Shown: positions 1 to 16,100 of the stretch, in pieces
Layout: every line of letters starts with the position of its first letter
How positions within the stretch are numbered: the stretch's first letter is position 1
Position numbers and translations under genes: made by a program
Source: Glandiceps talaboti
Taxonomy: Eukaryota; Hemichordata; Enteropneusta; Spengelidae
Direction of reading: 5' to 3'
Length of the DNA: 64,000 nt
Assembly: GCF_964340395.1 (NCBI RefSeq)
Contig: NC_135557.1
Span: forward strand, 564,501-628,500
The notes under the pieces: generated by a model
Told to the model about the DNA's origin: nothing
Databases searched by the model: none
What the model saw: the letters and a program-made list of their open reading frames with translations, nothing else

Positions 1-2440
1 AAAGACAGGGTAGTATTAAGACAATTAATTATAGAAAGACAGGGTAGTATTAAGACAGTTAGTTATTGAAAGACAGCGTAGTAATAAGACAATTAGTTAT
101 AGAGAGACAGGGTAGTATTAAGACAGTTAGTTATAGAAAGACAGAGTAGTATTAAGACAATTAGTTATAGAAAGACAGGGTAGTATTAAGACAGTTAGTT
201 ATAGAAAGACAGGGTAGTATTAAGACAATTAGTTATACAAAAACAGGGTAGTATTAAGACAATTAGTTATAGAAAGACATGGTAGTATTAAGACAATTAG
301 TTATACAAAGAAAGGGTAGTATTAAGACAATTAGTTATTGAAAGACAGGGTAGTATTAAGACAATTAGTTATAGAATGACAGGGTAGTAATAAGACAATT
401 AGTTATAGAATGACATGGTAGTATTAAGACAATTAGTTATAGAAAGACAGAGTAGTATTAAGACAATTAGTTATACAAAGACAGGGTAGTATTAAGACAG
501 TTAGTTATAGAAAGACATGGTAGTATTAAGACAATTAGTTATACAAAGACAGGGTAGTATTAAGACAATTAGTTATTGAAAGACAGAGTAGTATTAAGAC
601 AATTAGTTATAGAAAGACAGGGTAGTATTAAGACAGTTAGTTATAGAACGACAGGGTAGTATTAAGACAATTAGTTATACAAAGACAGGGTAGTATTAAG
701 ACAGTTAGTTATTGAAAGACATGGTAGTATTAAGACAATTAGTTATACAAAGACATGGTAGTATTAAGACAATTAGTTATACAAAGACAGGGTAGTATTA
801 AGACAATTAGTTATACAAAAACAGGGTAGTATTAAGACAATTAGTTATAGAAAGACATGGTAGTATTAAGACAATTAGTTATACAAAGACATGGTAGTAT
901 TAAGACAATTAGTTATTGAAAGACAGGGTAGTATTAAGACAATTAGTTATAGAATGACAGGGTAGTAATAAGACAATTAGTTATAGAATGACGTGGTAGT
1001 ATTAAGACAATTAGTTATAGAAAGACAGAGTAGTATTAAGACAATTAGTTATACAAAGACAGGGTATTATTCAGACAATTAGTTATACAAAGACAGGGTA
1101 GTATTAAGACAATTAGTTATACAAAGACAGGGTAGTATTAAGACAATTAGTTATAGAAAGACAGGGTAGTATTAAGACAATTACTTGTAAAAAGACAGGG
1201 TAGTATTCAGACAATTAGTTATACAAAGACAGGGTAGTATTAAGACAATTAGTTATAGAAAGACAGAGTAGTATTCAGACAATTAGTTATTGAATGACAT
1301 GGTAGTATTAAGACAATTAGTTATAGAATGACATGGTAGTATTAAGACAATTAGTTATTGAAAGACAGGGTAGTATTAAGACAGTTAGTTATAGAAAGAC
1401 AGGGTAGTATTAAGTTAATTAGTTATACAAAGACAGGGTAGTAATAAGAAAATTAGTTATAGAATTACATGCTAGTATTAAGACAATTGGTTATACAAAG
1501 ACAGGGTAGTATTAAGACAATTAATTATACAAAGACAGGGTAGTATTAAGACAATCACTTATAAAAAGACAGGGTAGTAATAAGACAATTAGTTATAGAA
1601 TGACATGGTAGTATTAAGACAATTAGTTATACAAAGACAGGGTAGTATTAAGATAATTAGTTATACAAAGACAGGGTAGTATTAAGACAATTAGTTACAG
1701 AACGACAGGGTAGTATTAAGACAATTAGTTATAGAATAACATGGTAGTATTAAGACAATTAGTTATAGAAAGACGTGGTAGTATTAAGACAATTAGTTAT
1801 AGAAAGACAGGGTAGTATTAAGACAATTAGTTATAGAATGACAGGGTAGTATTAAGACAATTAGTTATAGAATGACAGGGTAGTATTAAGAGAATTAATT
1901 ATAGAAAGAGAGGGTAGTATTAAGACAATTAGTTATAGAATGACAGGGTAGTATTAAGACAATTAATTATAGAATGACAGGGTAGTAATAAGACAATTAG
2001 TTATAGAAAGACAGGGTAGTATTAAGACAATTAGTTATAGAAAGACAGAGTAGTATTAAGACAATTAGTTATACAAAGACAGGGTAGTATTAAGACAGTT
2101 AGTTATAGAAAGACATGGTAGTATTAAGGCAATTAGTTATACAAAGACAGGGTTGTATTAAGACAATTAGTTATAGAATGACAGGGTAGTATTAAGATAA
2201 TTAGTTATACAATGCCAGGGTAGTATTAAGACAATTAGTTATTGAAAGACATGGTAGTATTAAGACAATTACTTATACAAAGACAGGGTAGTATTAAGAC
2301 AATAAGTTATACAAAGACAGGGTAGTATTAAGACAATTAGTTATAGAATGACAGGGTAATAATAAGACAATTAGTTATAGAGAGACAGGGTAGTATTAAG
2401 ACAATTAGTTATAGAAAGACAGGGTAGCATTAAGACAATT

Positions 2441-4150
2441 AGTTATACAAAGACAGGGTAGTATTAAGACAATTAGTTATAGAATGACAGGGTAGTATTA
2501 AGACAATTAGTTATAGAACGACAGGGCAGTAATAAGACAATTAGTTATAGAAAGACATGGTAGTATTAAGACAATTACTTACACAAACACAGCGTAGTAT
2601 TAAGACAATTAGTTATAGAATGACAGGGTAGTATTAAGACAATTAGTTATAGAAAGACAGGGTAGTAATAAGAGAATTACTTATACAAAGACAGGGTAGT
2701 ATTAAGACAATTAGTTATAGAATGACAGGGTTGTATTAAGACAATTAATTATACAAAGACAGGGTAGTATTAAGACAGTTAGTTATAGAAAGATATGGTA
2801 GTATTAAGACAGTTAGTTATAGAAAGACATGGTAGTATTAAGACAATTAGTTATAGAATGACATGGTAGTATTAAGACAATTAGTTATAGAATGACAGGG
2901 TAGTATTAAGACAATTAGTTATACAAAGACAGGGTAGTATTAAGACAATTAGTTATAGAATGACAGGGTAGTATTAAGATAATTAGTTATACAAAGACAG
3001 GGTAGTATTAAGACAATTAATTATACAAAGACAGGGTATTATTAAGACAATTAGTTATACAATACCAGGGTAGTATTAAGACAGTTAGTTATAGAAAGAC
3101 ATGGTAGTATTAAGACAATTAGTTATACAAAGACATGGTAGTATTAAGACAATTAGTTATACAAAGACAGGGTAGTATTAAGACAATTAGTTATAGAATG
3201 ACAGGGTAGTATTAAGACAGTTAGTTATACAAAGACAGGGTAGTATTAAGACAGTTAGTTATTGAAAGACATGGTAGTATTAAGACAATTAGTTATACAA
3301 AGACAGGGTAGTATTAAGACAATTAGTTATAGAATGACAGGGTAGTATTAAGACAATTAGTTATAGAACGACAGGGCAGTAATAAGACAATTAGTTATAG
3401 AAAGACATGGTAGTATTAAGACAATTACTTACACAAACACAGCGTAGTATTAAGACAATTAGTTATAGAATGACAGGGTAGTATTAAGACAATTAGTTAT
3501 AGAAAGACAGGGTAGTAATAAGAGAATTACTTATACAAAGACAGGGTAGTATTAAGACAATTAGTTATAGAATGACAGGGTTGTATTAAGACAATTAATT
3601 ATACAAAGACAGGGTAGTATTAAGACAGTTAGTTATAGAAAGATATGGTAGTATTAAGACAGTTAGTTATAGAAAGACATGGTAGTATTAAGACAATTAG
3701 TTATAGAATGACATGGTAGTATTAAGACAATTAGTTATAGAATGACAGGGTAGTATTAAGACAATTAGTTATACAAAGACAGGGTAGTATTAAGACAATT
3801 AGTTATAGAATGACAGGGTAGTATTAAGATAATTAGTTATACAAAGACAGGGTAGTATTAAGACAATTAATTATACAAAGACAGGGTATTATTAAGACAA
3901 TTAGTTATACAATGCCAGGGTAGTATTAAGACAGTTAGTTATAGAAAGACATGGTAGTATTAAGACAATTAGTTATACAAAGACATGGTAGTATTAAGAC
4001 AATTAGTTATACAAAGACAGGGTAGTATTAAGACAATTAGTTATAGAATGACAGGGTAGTATTAAGACAGTTAGTTATACAAAGACAGGGTAGTATTAAG
4101 ACAGTTAGTTATTGAAAGACATGGTAGTATTAAGACAATTAGTTATACAA
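2441..4150. repeat. Tandem 850-bp higher-order block (25 x 34 bp), two copies
   Basis: Two successive copies, about 2441-3290 and 3291-4150, match in variant order. ACAGGGCAGT at 2521 and 3371, the ACACAAACACAGCG variant just after each, the GGGTTGTATTAAG variant and the GGGTATTATTAAG variant all recur exactly 850 bp apart. One clear difference is AATACCAGGG near 3061 against AATGCCAGGG near 3911. Boundaries are approximate because outside them the units are of the same family. Confidence 0.85.
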
Positions 4151-7100
4151 AGACATGGTAGTATTAAGACAATTAGTTATACAAAGACAGGGTAGTATTA
4201 AGACAATTAGTTATACAATGCCAGGGTAGTATTAAGACAATTAGTTATACAAAGACAGGGTAGTATTAAAACAGTTAGTTATACAAAAACAGGGTAGTAT
4301 TAAGATAATTAGTTATAGAATGACATGGTAGTATTAAGAAAATTAATTTTACAAAGACAGGGTAGTATTAAGACAGTTAGTTATAGAAAAACAGGGTAGT
4401 ATTAAGACAATTAGATATAGAATGACAGGGTAGTATTAAGACAGTTAGTTATACAAAGACAGGGTAGTATTAAGACAGTTAGTTATTGAAAGACATGGTA
4501 GTATTAAGACAATTAGTTATAGAATGACATGGTAGTATTAAGACAATTAGTTATTGAAAGACAGGGTAGTATTAAGACAGTTAGTTATAGAAAGACAGGG
4601 TAGTATTAAGACAATTAGTTATACAAAGACAGGGTAGTATTAAGACAATTAGTTATAGAAAGACTGGGTAGTATTAAGACAATTAGTTATACAAAGACAG
4701 GGTAGTATTAAGACAATTAGTTATACAAAGACAGGGTAATATTAAGACAATTACATATAAAAAGAAAGGGTAGTAATAAGACAATTAGTTATAGAATGAC
4801 ATGGTAGTATTAAGACAATTAGTTATACAAAGACAGGGTAGTATTAAGATAATTAGTTATACAAAGACAGGGTAGTATTAAGACAATTAGTTATAGAAAG
4901 ACAGTGTAGTATTAAGACAATTAGTTATAGAATGACAGGGTAGTATTAAGATAATTAATTATAGAAAGAGAGGGTAGTATTAAGACAATTAGTTATAGAA
5001 TGACAGGGTAGTATTAAGACAATTAATTATAGAATGAGAGGGTAGTAATAAGACAATTAGTTATAGAAAGACAGGGTAGTATTAAGACAATTAGTTATAG
5101 AAAGACATGGTAGTATTAAGACAATTAATTATACAAACACAGGGTAGTGATAAGACAATTAGTTATAGAGAGACAGGGTAGTATTAAGACAGTTAGTTAT
5201 AGAAAGACTGGGTAGTATTAAGACAATTAGCTATAGAATGACAGGGTAGTATTAAGATAATTAGTTATACAATGCCAGGGTAGTATTAAGACAATTAGTT
5301 ATAGAATGACAGGGTAGTATTAAGACAATTAGTTATAGAGAGACAGGGTAGTATTAAGACAATTAGTTATAGAAAGACAGGGTAGTATTAAGACAATTAT
5401 TTATACAAAGACAGGGTAGTATTAAGACAATTAGTTATAGAATGACAGGGTAGTATTAAGACAATTAGTTATAGAACGACAGGGCAGTAATAAGACAATT
5501 AGTTATAGAAAGACATGGTAGTATTAAGACAATTACTTACACAAAGAGAGCGTAGTATTAAGACAATTAGTTATAGAATGACAGGGTAGTATTAAGACAA
5601 TTAGTTATAGAAAGACAGGGTAGTAATAAGACAATTACTCATACAAAGACAGGGTAGTATTAAGACAATTAGTTATAGAATGACAGGGTAGTATTAAGAC
5701 AATTAGTTATAGAAAGACAGGGTAGTAATAAGAGAATTACTTATACAAAGACAGGGTAGTATTAAGACAATTAGTTATAGAATGACAGGGTAGTATTACG
5801 ACAATTAATTATACAAAGACAGGGTAGTATTAAGACAGTTAGTTATAGAAAGATATGGTAGTATTAAGACAGTTAGTTATAGAAAGACATGGTAGTATTA
5901 AGACAATTAGTTATAGAATGACATGGTAGTATTAAGACAATTAGTTATAGAATGACAGGGTAGTATTAAGACAATTAGTTATACAAAGACAGGGTAGTAT
6001 TAAGACAATTAGTTATAGAATGACAGGGTAGTATTAAGATAATTAGTTATACAAAGACAGGGTAGTATTAAGACAATTAATTATACAAAGACAGGGTAGT
6101 ATTAAGACAATTAGTTATACAATGCCAGGGTAGTATTAAGATAGTTAGTTATAGAAAGACATGGTAGTATTAAGACAATTAGTTATACAAAGACATGGTA
6201 GTATTAAGACAATTAGTTATACAAAGACAGGGTAGTATTAAGACAATTAGTTATAGAATGACAGGGTAGTATTAAGACAGTTAGTTATACAAAGACAGGG
6301 TAGTATTAAGACAGTTAGTTATTGAAAGACATGGTAGTATTAAGACAATTAGTTATACAAAGACATGGTAGTATTAAGACAATTAGTTATACAAAGACAG
6401 GGTAGTATTAAGACAATTAGTTATACAATGCCAGGGTAGTATTAAGACAATTAGTTATACAAAGACAGGGTAGTATTAAAACAGTTAGTTATACAAAAAC
6501 AGGGTAGTATTAAGATAATTAGTTATAGAATGACATGGTAGTATTAAGACAATTAATTATACAAAGACAGGGTAGTATTAAGACAGTTAGTTATAGAAAG
6601 ACAGGGTAGTATTAAGACAATTAGATATAGAATGACAGGGTAGTATTAAGACAGTTAGTTATACAAAGACAGGGTAGTATTAAGATAATTAGTTATTGAA
6701 AGACATGGTAGTATTAAGACAATTAGTTATAGAATGACATGTAGTATTAAGACAATTAGTTATTGAAAGACAGGGTAGTATTAAGACAGTTAGTTATAGA
6801 AAGACAGGGTAGTATTAAGATAATTAGTTATACAAAGACAGGGTAGTATTAAGACAATTAGTTATAGAAAGACTGGGTAGTATTAAGACAATTAGTTATA
6901 CAAAGACAGGGTAGTATTAAGACAATTAGTTATACAAAGACAGGGTAGTATTAAGACAATTAGTTATAGAAAGACAGGGTAGTAATAAGACAATTAGTTA
7001 TAGAATGACAGGGTAGTATTAAGACAATTACTTATAAAAAGACAGGGTAGTAATAAGACAATTAGTTATAGAATGACATGGTAGTATTAAGACAATTGGT

Positions 7101-10100
7101 TATAGAAAGACAGGGTAATATTAAGACAATTAGTTATACAAAGACAGGGTAGTATTAAGACAGTTAGTTATAGAAAGACAGGGTAGTATTAAGACAATTA
7201 GATATAGAATGACAGGGTAGTATTAAGACAGTTAGTTATACAAAGACAGGGTAGTATTAAGACTGTTAGTTATACAAAGACAGGGTAGTATTAAGATAAT
7301 TAGTTATTGAAAGACATGGTAGTATTAAGACAATTAGTTATAGAATGACATGGTAGTATTAAGACAATTAGTTATTGAAAGACAGGGTAGTATTAAGACA
7401 GTTAGTTATAGAAAGACAGGGTAGTATTAAGATAATTAGTTATACAAAGACAGGGTAGTATTAAGACAATTAGTTATAGAACGACTGGGTAGTATTAAGA
7501 CAATTAGTTATACAAAGACAGGGTAGTATTAAGACAATTAGTTATAGAAAGACAGGGTAGTATTAAGACAATTACTTATAAAAAGACAGGGTAGTAATAA
7601 GACAATTAGTTATAGAATGACATGGTAGTATTAAGACAATTGGTTATACAAATTTAAGACAGGGTAGTATTAAGACAATTAATTATACAAAGACAGGGTA
7701 GTATTAAGACAATTACATATAAAAAGAAAGGGTAGTAATAAGACAATTAGTTATAGAATGACATGGTAGTATTAAGACAATTAGTTATACAAAGACAGGG
7801 TAGTATTAAGACAATTAGTTATACAAAGACAGGGTAGTATTAAGACAATTAGTTATAGAATGACAGGGTAGTATTAAGACAATTAGTTATAGAACGACAG
7901 GGCAGTAATAAGACAATTAGTTATAGAAAGACATGGTAGTATTAAGACAATTACTTACACAAACACAGCGTAGTATTAAGACAATTAGTTATAGAATGAC
8001 AGGGTAGTATTAAGACAATTAATTATACAAAGACAGGGTAGTATTAAGACAGTTAGTTATAGAAAGATATGGTAGTATTAAGACAGTTAGTTATAGAAAG
8101 ACATGGTAGTATTAAGACAATTAGTTATAGAATGACATGGTAGTATTAAGATAATTAGTTATAGAATGACAGGGTAGTATTAAGACAATTAGTTATACAA
8201 AGACAGGGTAGTATTAAGACAATTAGTTATAGAATGACAGGGTAGTATTAAGATAATTAGTTATACAAAGACAGGGTAGTATTAAGACAATTAATTATAC
8301 AAAGACAGGGTAGTATTAAGACAATTAGTTATACAATGCCAGGGTAGTATTAAGATAGTTAGTTATAGAAAGACATGGTAGTATTAAGACAATTAGTTAT
8401 ACAAAGACATGGTAGTATTAAGACAATTAGTTATACAAAGACAGGGTAGTATTAAGACAATTAGTTATAGAATGACAGGGTAGTATTAAGACAGTTAGTT
8501 ATACAAAGAAAGGGTAGTATTAAGACAGTTAGTTATTGAAAGACATGGTAGTATTAAGACAATTAGTTATACAAAGACATGGTAGTATTAAGATAATTAG
8601 TTATACAAAGACAGGGTAGTATTAAGACAATTAGTTATACAATGCCAGGGTAGTATTAAGACAATTAGTTATACAAAGACAGGGTAGTATTAAAACAGTT
8701 AGTTATACAAAAACAGGGTAGTATTAAGATAATTAGTTATAGAATGACATGGTAGTATTAAGACAATTAATTATACAAAGACAGGGTAGTATTAAGACAG
8801 TTAGTTAAAGAAAGACAGGGTAGTATTAAGACAATTAGATATAGAATGACAGGGTAGTATTAAGACAGTTAGTTATACAAAGACAGGGTAGTATTAAGAT
8901 AATTAGTTATTGAAAGACATGGTAGTATTAAGACAATTAGTTATAGAATGACATGTAGTATTAAGACAATTAGTTATTGAAAGACAGGGTAGTATTAAGA
9001 CAGTTAGTTATAGAAAGACAGGGTAGTATTAAGATAATTAGTTATACAAAGACAGGGTAGTATTAAGACAATTAGTTATAGAAAGACTGGGTAGTATTAA
9101 GACAATTAGTTATACAAAGACAGGGTAGTATTAAGACAATTAGTTATACAAAGACAGGGTAGTATTAAGACAATTAGTTATAGAAAGACAGGGTAGTAAT
9201 AAGACAATTAGTTATAGAATGACAGGGTAGTATTAAGACAATTACTTATAAAAAGACAGGGTAGTAATAAGACAATTAGTTATAGAATGACATGGTAGTA
9301 TTAAGACAATTGGTTATAGAAAGACAGGGTAATATTAAGACAATTAGTTATACAAAGACAGGGTAGTATTAAGACAGTTAGTTATAGAAAGACAGGGTAG
9401 TATTAAGACAATTAGATATAGAATGACAGGGTAGTATTAAGACAGTTAGTTATACAAAGACAGGGTAGTATTAAGACTGTTAGTTATACAAAGACAGGGT
9501 AGTATTAAGATAATTAGTTATTGAAAGACATGGTAGTATTAAGACAATTAGTTATAGAATGACATGGTAGTATTAAGACAATTAGTTATAGAATGACAGG
9601 GTAGTATTAAGACAATTAGTTATACAAAGACAGGGTAGTATTAAGACAGTTAGTTATTGAAAGACATGGTAGTATTAAGACAATTAGTTATAGAATGACA
9701 TGGTAGTATTAAGACAATTAGTTATTGAAAGACAGGGTAGTATTAAGACAGTTAGTTATAGAAAGACAGGGTAGTATTAAGATAATTAGTTATACAAAGA
9801 CAGGGTAGTATTAAGACAATTAGTTATAGAACGACTGGGTAGTATTAAGACAATTAGTTATACAAAGACAGGGTAGTATTAAGACAATTAGTTATAGAAA
9901 GACAGGGTAGTATTAAGACAATTACTTATAAAAAGACAGGGTAGTAATAAGACAATTAGTTATAGAATGACATGGTAGTATTAAGATAATTAGTTATACA
10001 AAGACAGGGTAGTATTAAGACAATTACATATAAAAAGAAAGGGTAGTAATAAGACAATTAGTTATAGAATGACATGGTAGTATTAAGACAATTAGTTATA

Positions 10101-13100
10101 CAAAGACAGGGTAGTATTAAGACAATTAGTTATACAAAGACAGGGTAGTATTAAGACAATTAGTTATAGAATGACAGGGTAGTATTAAGACAATTAGTTA
10201 TAGAACGACAGGGCAGTAATAAGACAATTAGTTATAGAAAGACATGGTAGTATTAAGACAATTACTTACACAAACACAGCGTAGTATTAAGACAATTAGT
10301 TATAGAATGACAGGGTAGTATTAAGACAATTAGTTATAGAAAGACAGGGTAGTAATAAGAGAATTACTTATACAAAGACAGGGTAGTATTAAGACAATTA
10401 GTTATAGAATGACAGGGTTGTATTAAGACAATTAATTATACAAAGACAGGGTAGTATTAAGACATTTAGTTATAGAAAGATATGGTAGTATTAAGACAGT
10501 TAGTTATAGAAAGACATGGTAGTATTAAGACAATTAGTTATAGAATGACATGGTAGTATTAAGACAATTAGTTATAGAATGACAGGGTAGTATTAAGACA
10601 ATTAGTTATACAAAGACAGGGTAGTATTAAGACAATTAGTTATAGAATGACAGGGTAGTATTAAGATAATTAGTTATACAAAGACAGGGTAGTATTAAGA
10701 CATTTAATTATACAAAGACAGGGTATTATTAAGACAATTAGTTATACAATGCCAGGGTAGTATTAAGACAGTTAGTTATAGAAAGACATGGTAGTATTAA
10801 GACAATTAGTTATACAAAGACATGGTAGTATTAAGACAATTAGTTATACAAAGACAGGGTAGTATTAAGACAATTAGTTATAGAATGACAGGGTAGTATT
10901 AAGACAGTTAGTTATACAAAGACAGGGTAGTATTAAGACAGTTAGTTATTGAAAGACATGGTAGTATTAAGACAATTAGTTATACAAAGACATGGTAGTA
11001 TTAAGACAATTAGTTATACAAAGACAGGGTAGTATTAAGACAATTAGTTATACAATGCCAGGGTAGTATTAAGACAATTAGTTATACAAAGACAGGGTAG
11101 TATTAAAACAGTTAGTTATAGAAAAACAGGGTAGTATTAAGATAATTAGTTATAGAATGACATGGTAGTATTAAGAAAATTAATTTTACAAAGACAGGGT
11201 AGTATTAAGACAGTTAGTTATAGAAAAACAGGGTAGTATTAAGACAATTAGATATAGAATGACAGGGTAGTATTAAGACAGTTAGTTATACAAAGACAGG
11301 GTAGTATTAAGACAGTTATTGAAAGACATGGTAGTATTAAGACAATTAGTTATAGAATGACATGGTAGTATTAAGACAATTAGTTATTGAAAGACAGGGT
11401 AGTATTAAGACAGTTAGTTATAGAAAGACAGGGTAGTATTAAGACAATTAGTTATACAAAGACAGGGTAGTATTAAGAAAATTAGTTATAGAAAGACTGG
11501 GTAGTATTAAGACAATTAGTTATACAAAGACAGGGTAGTATTAAGACAATTAGTTATACAAAGACAGGGTAATATTAAGACAATTACTTATAAAAAGACA
11601 GGGTAGTAATAAGACAATTAGTTATAGAATGACATGGTAGTATTAAGACAATTGGTTATACAAAGACAGGGTAGTATTAAGACAATTAGTTATACAAAGA
11701 CAGGGTAGTATTAAGACAATTACATATAAAAAGAAAGGGTAGTAATAAGACAATTAGTTATAGAATGACATGGTAGTATTAAGACAATTAGTTATACAAA
11801 GACAGGGTAGTATTAAGATAATTAGTTATACAAAGACAGGGTAGTATTAAGACAATTAGTTATAGAAAGACAGTGTAGTATTAAGACAATTAGTTATAGA
11901 ATGACAGGGTAGTATTCAGACAATTAGTTATACAAAGACAGGGTAGTATTAAGACAATTAGTTATACAAAGACAGGGTAGTATTAAGACAATTAGTTATA
12001 GAATGACAGGGTAGTATTAAGATAATTAATTATAGAAAGAGAGGGTAGTATTAAGACAATTAGTTATAGAATGACAGGGTAGTATTAAGACAATTAATTA
12101 TAGAATGAGAGGGTAGTAATAAGACAATTAGTTATAGAAAGACAGGGTAGTATTAAGACAATTAGTTATAGAAAGACATGGTAGTATTAAGACAATTAAT
12201 TATACAAACACAGGGTAGTGATAAGACAATTAGTTATAGAGAGACAGGGTAGTATTAAGACAGTTAGTTATAGAAAGACTGGGTAGTATTAAGACAATTA
12301 GCTATAGAATGACAGGGTAGTATTAAGATAATTAGTTATACAATGCCAGGGTAGTATTAAGACAATTAGTTATAGAATGACAGGGTAGTATTAAGACAAT
12401 TAGTTATAGAGAGACAGGGTAGTATTAAGACAATTAGTTATAGAAAGACAGGGTAGTATTAAGACAATTATTTATACAAAGACAGGGTAGTATTAAGACA
12501 ATTAGTTATAGAATGACAAGGTAGTATTAAGACAATTAGTTATAGAACGACAGGGCAGTAATAAGACAATTAGTTATAGAAAGACATGGTAGTATTAAGA
12601 CAATTACTTACACAAAGAGAGCGTAGTATTAAGACAATTAGTTATAGAATGACAGGGTAGTATTAAGACAATTAGTTATAGAAAGACAGGGTAGTAATAA
12701 GACAATTACTCATACAAAGACAGGGTAGTATTAAGACAATTAGTTATAGAATGACAGGGTAGTATTAAGACAATTAGTTATAGAAAGACAGGGTAGTAAT
12801 AAGAGAATTACTTATACAAAGACAGGGTATTATTAAGACAATTAGTTATAGAATGACAGGGTAGTATTAAGACAATTAATTATACAAAGACAGGGTAGTA
12901 TTAAGACAGTTAGTTATAGAAAGATATGGTAGTATTAAGACAGTTAGTTATAGAAAGACATGGTAGTATTAAGACAATTAGTTATAGAATGACATGGTAG
13001 TATTAAGACAATTAGTTATAGAATGACAGGGTAGTATTAAGACAATTAGTTATACAAAGACAGGGTAGTATTAAGATAATTAGTTATACAAAGACAGGGT

Positions 13101-16100
13101 AGTATTAAGACAATTAATTATACAAAGACAGGGTAGTATTAAGACAATTAGTTATACAATGCCAGGGTAGTATTAAGATAGTTAGTTATAGAAAGACATG
13201 GTAGTATTAAGACAATTAGTTATACAAAGACATGGTAGTATTAAGACAATTAGTTATACAAAGACAGGGTAGTATTAAGACAATTAGTTATAGAATGACA
13301 GGGTAGTATTAAGACAGTTAGTTATACAAAGACAGGGTAGTATTAAGACAGTTAGTTATTGAAAGACATGGTAGTATTAAGACAATTAGTTATACAAAGA
13401 CATGGTAGTATTAAGACAATTAGTTATACAAAGACAGGGTAGTATTAAGACAATTAGTTATACAATGCCAGGGTAGTATTAAGACAATTAGTTATACAAA
13501 GACAGGGTAGTATTAAAACAGTTAGTTATACAAAAACAGGGTAGTATTAAGATAATTAGTTATAGAATGACATGGTAGTATTAAGACAATTAATTATACA
13601 AAGACAGGGTAGTATTAAGACAGTTAGTTATAGAAAGACAGGGTAGTATTAAGACAATTAGATATAGAATGACAGGGTAGTATTAAGACAGTTAGTTATA
13701 CAAAGACAGGGTAGTATTAAGATAATTAGTTATTGAAAGACATGGTAGTATTAAGACAGTTAGTTATAGAAAGACATGGTAGTATTAAGACAGTTAGTTA
13801 TAGAAAGACAGGGTAGTATTAAGACAATTAGTTATTGAAAGACAGGGTAGTATTAAGACAGTTAGTTATACAAAGACAGGGTAGTATTAAGATAATTAGT
13901 TATTGAAAGACAGGGTAGTATTAAGACAGTTAGTTATAGAAAGACAGGGTAGTATTAAGATAATTAGTTATACAAAGACAGGGTAGTATTAAGACAATTA
14001 GTTATAGAAAGACTGGGTAGTATTAAGACAATTAGTTATACAAAGACAGGGTAGTATTAAGACAATTAGTTATAGAATGACATGGTAGTATTAAGACAAT
14101 TGGTTATAGAAAGACAGGGTAATATTAAGACAATTAGTTATACAAAGACAGGGTAGTATTAAGACAGTTAGTTATAGAAAGACAGGGTAGTATTAAGACA
14201 ATTAGATATAGAATGACAGGGTAGTATTAAGACAGTTAGTTATACAAAGACAGGGTAGTATTAAGACTGTTAGTTATACAAAGACAGGGTAGTATTAAGA
14301 TAATTAGTTATTGAAAGACATGGTAGTATTAAGACAATTAGTTATAGAATGACATGGTAGTATTAAGACAATTAGTTATTGAAAGACAGGGTAGTATTAA
14401 GACAGTTAGTTATAGAAAGACAGGGTAGTATTAAGATAATTAGTTATACAAAGACAGGGTAGTATTAAGACAATTAGTTATAGAACGACTGGGTAGTATT
14501 AAGACAATTAGTTATACAAAGACAGGGTAGTATTAAGACAATTAGTTATAGAAAGACAGGGTAGTATTAAGACAATTACTTATAAAAAGACAGGGTAGTA
14601 ATAAGACAATTAGTTATAGAATGACATGGTAGTATTAAGACAATTGGTTATACAAAGACAGGGTAGTATTAAGACAATTAATTATACAAAGACAGGGTAG
14701 TATTAAGACAATTACATATAAAAAGAAAGGGTAGTAATAAGACAATTAGTTATAGAATGACATGGTAGTATTAAGACAATTAGTTATACAAAGACAGGGT
14801 AGTATTAAGATAATTATTTATACAAAGACAGGGTAGTATTAAGACAATTAGTTATAGAAAGACAGTGTAGTATTAAGACAATTAGTTATAGAATGCCAGG
14901 GTAGTATTAAGACAATTAGTTATACAAAGACAGGGTAGTATTAAGACAATTAGTTATACAAAGACAGGGTAGTATTAAGACAATTAGTTATAGAATGACA
15001 GGGTAGTATTAAGATAATTAATTATAGAAAGAGAGGGTAGTATTAAGACAATTAGTTATAGAATGACAGGGTAGTATTAAGACAATTAATTATAGAATGA
15101 CAGGGTAGTAATAAGACAATTAGTTATAGAAAGACAGGGTAGTATTAAGACAATTAGTTATAGAAAGACATGGTAGTATTAAGACAATTAATTATACAAA
15201 GACAGGGTAGTGATAAGACAATTAGTTATAGAGAGACAGGGTAGTATTAAGACAGTTAGTTATAGAAAGACTGGGTAGTATTTAGACAATTAGCTATAGA
15301 ATGACAGGGTAGTATTAAGATAATTAGTTATACAATGCCAGGGTAGTATTAAGACAATTAGTTATTGAAAGACAGGGTAGTATTAAGACAATTAGTTATA
15401 GAGAGACAGGGTAGTATTAAGACAATTAGTTATAGAAAGACAGGGTAGTATTAAGACAATTAGTTATACAAAGACAGGGTAGTATTAAGACAATTAGTTA
15501 TAGAATGACAGGGTAGTATTAAGACAATTAGTTATAGAACGACAGGGCAGTAATAAGACAATTAGTTATAGAAAGACATGGTAGTATTAAGACAATTACT
15601 TACACAAAGACAGCGTAGTATTAAGACAATTAGTTATAGAATGACAGGGTAGTATTAAGACAATTAGTTATAGAAAGACAGGGTAGTAATAAGACAATTA
15701 CTCATACAAAGACAGGGTAGTATTAAGACAATTAGTTATAGAATGACAGGGTAGTATTAAGACAATTAATTATACAAAGACAGGGTAGTATTAAGACAGT
15801 TAGTTATAGAAAGACATGGTAGTATTAAGACAGTTAGTTATAGAAAGACATGGTAGTATTAAGACAATTAGTTATAGAATGACAGGGTAGTATTAAGACA
15901 ATTAGTTATACAAAGACAGGGTAGTATTAAGAGAATTAGTTATAGAATGACAGGGTAGTATTAGGACAATTAGTTATACAAAGACAGGGTAGTATTAAGA
16001 CAATTAGTTATAGAATGACATGGTAGTATTAAGATAATTAGTTATACAAAGACAGGGTAGTAATAAGACAATTAGTTATAGAATGACAGGGTAGTATTAA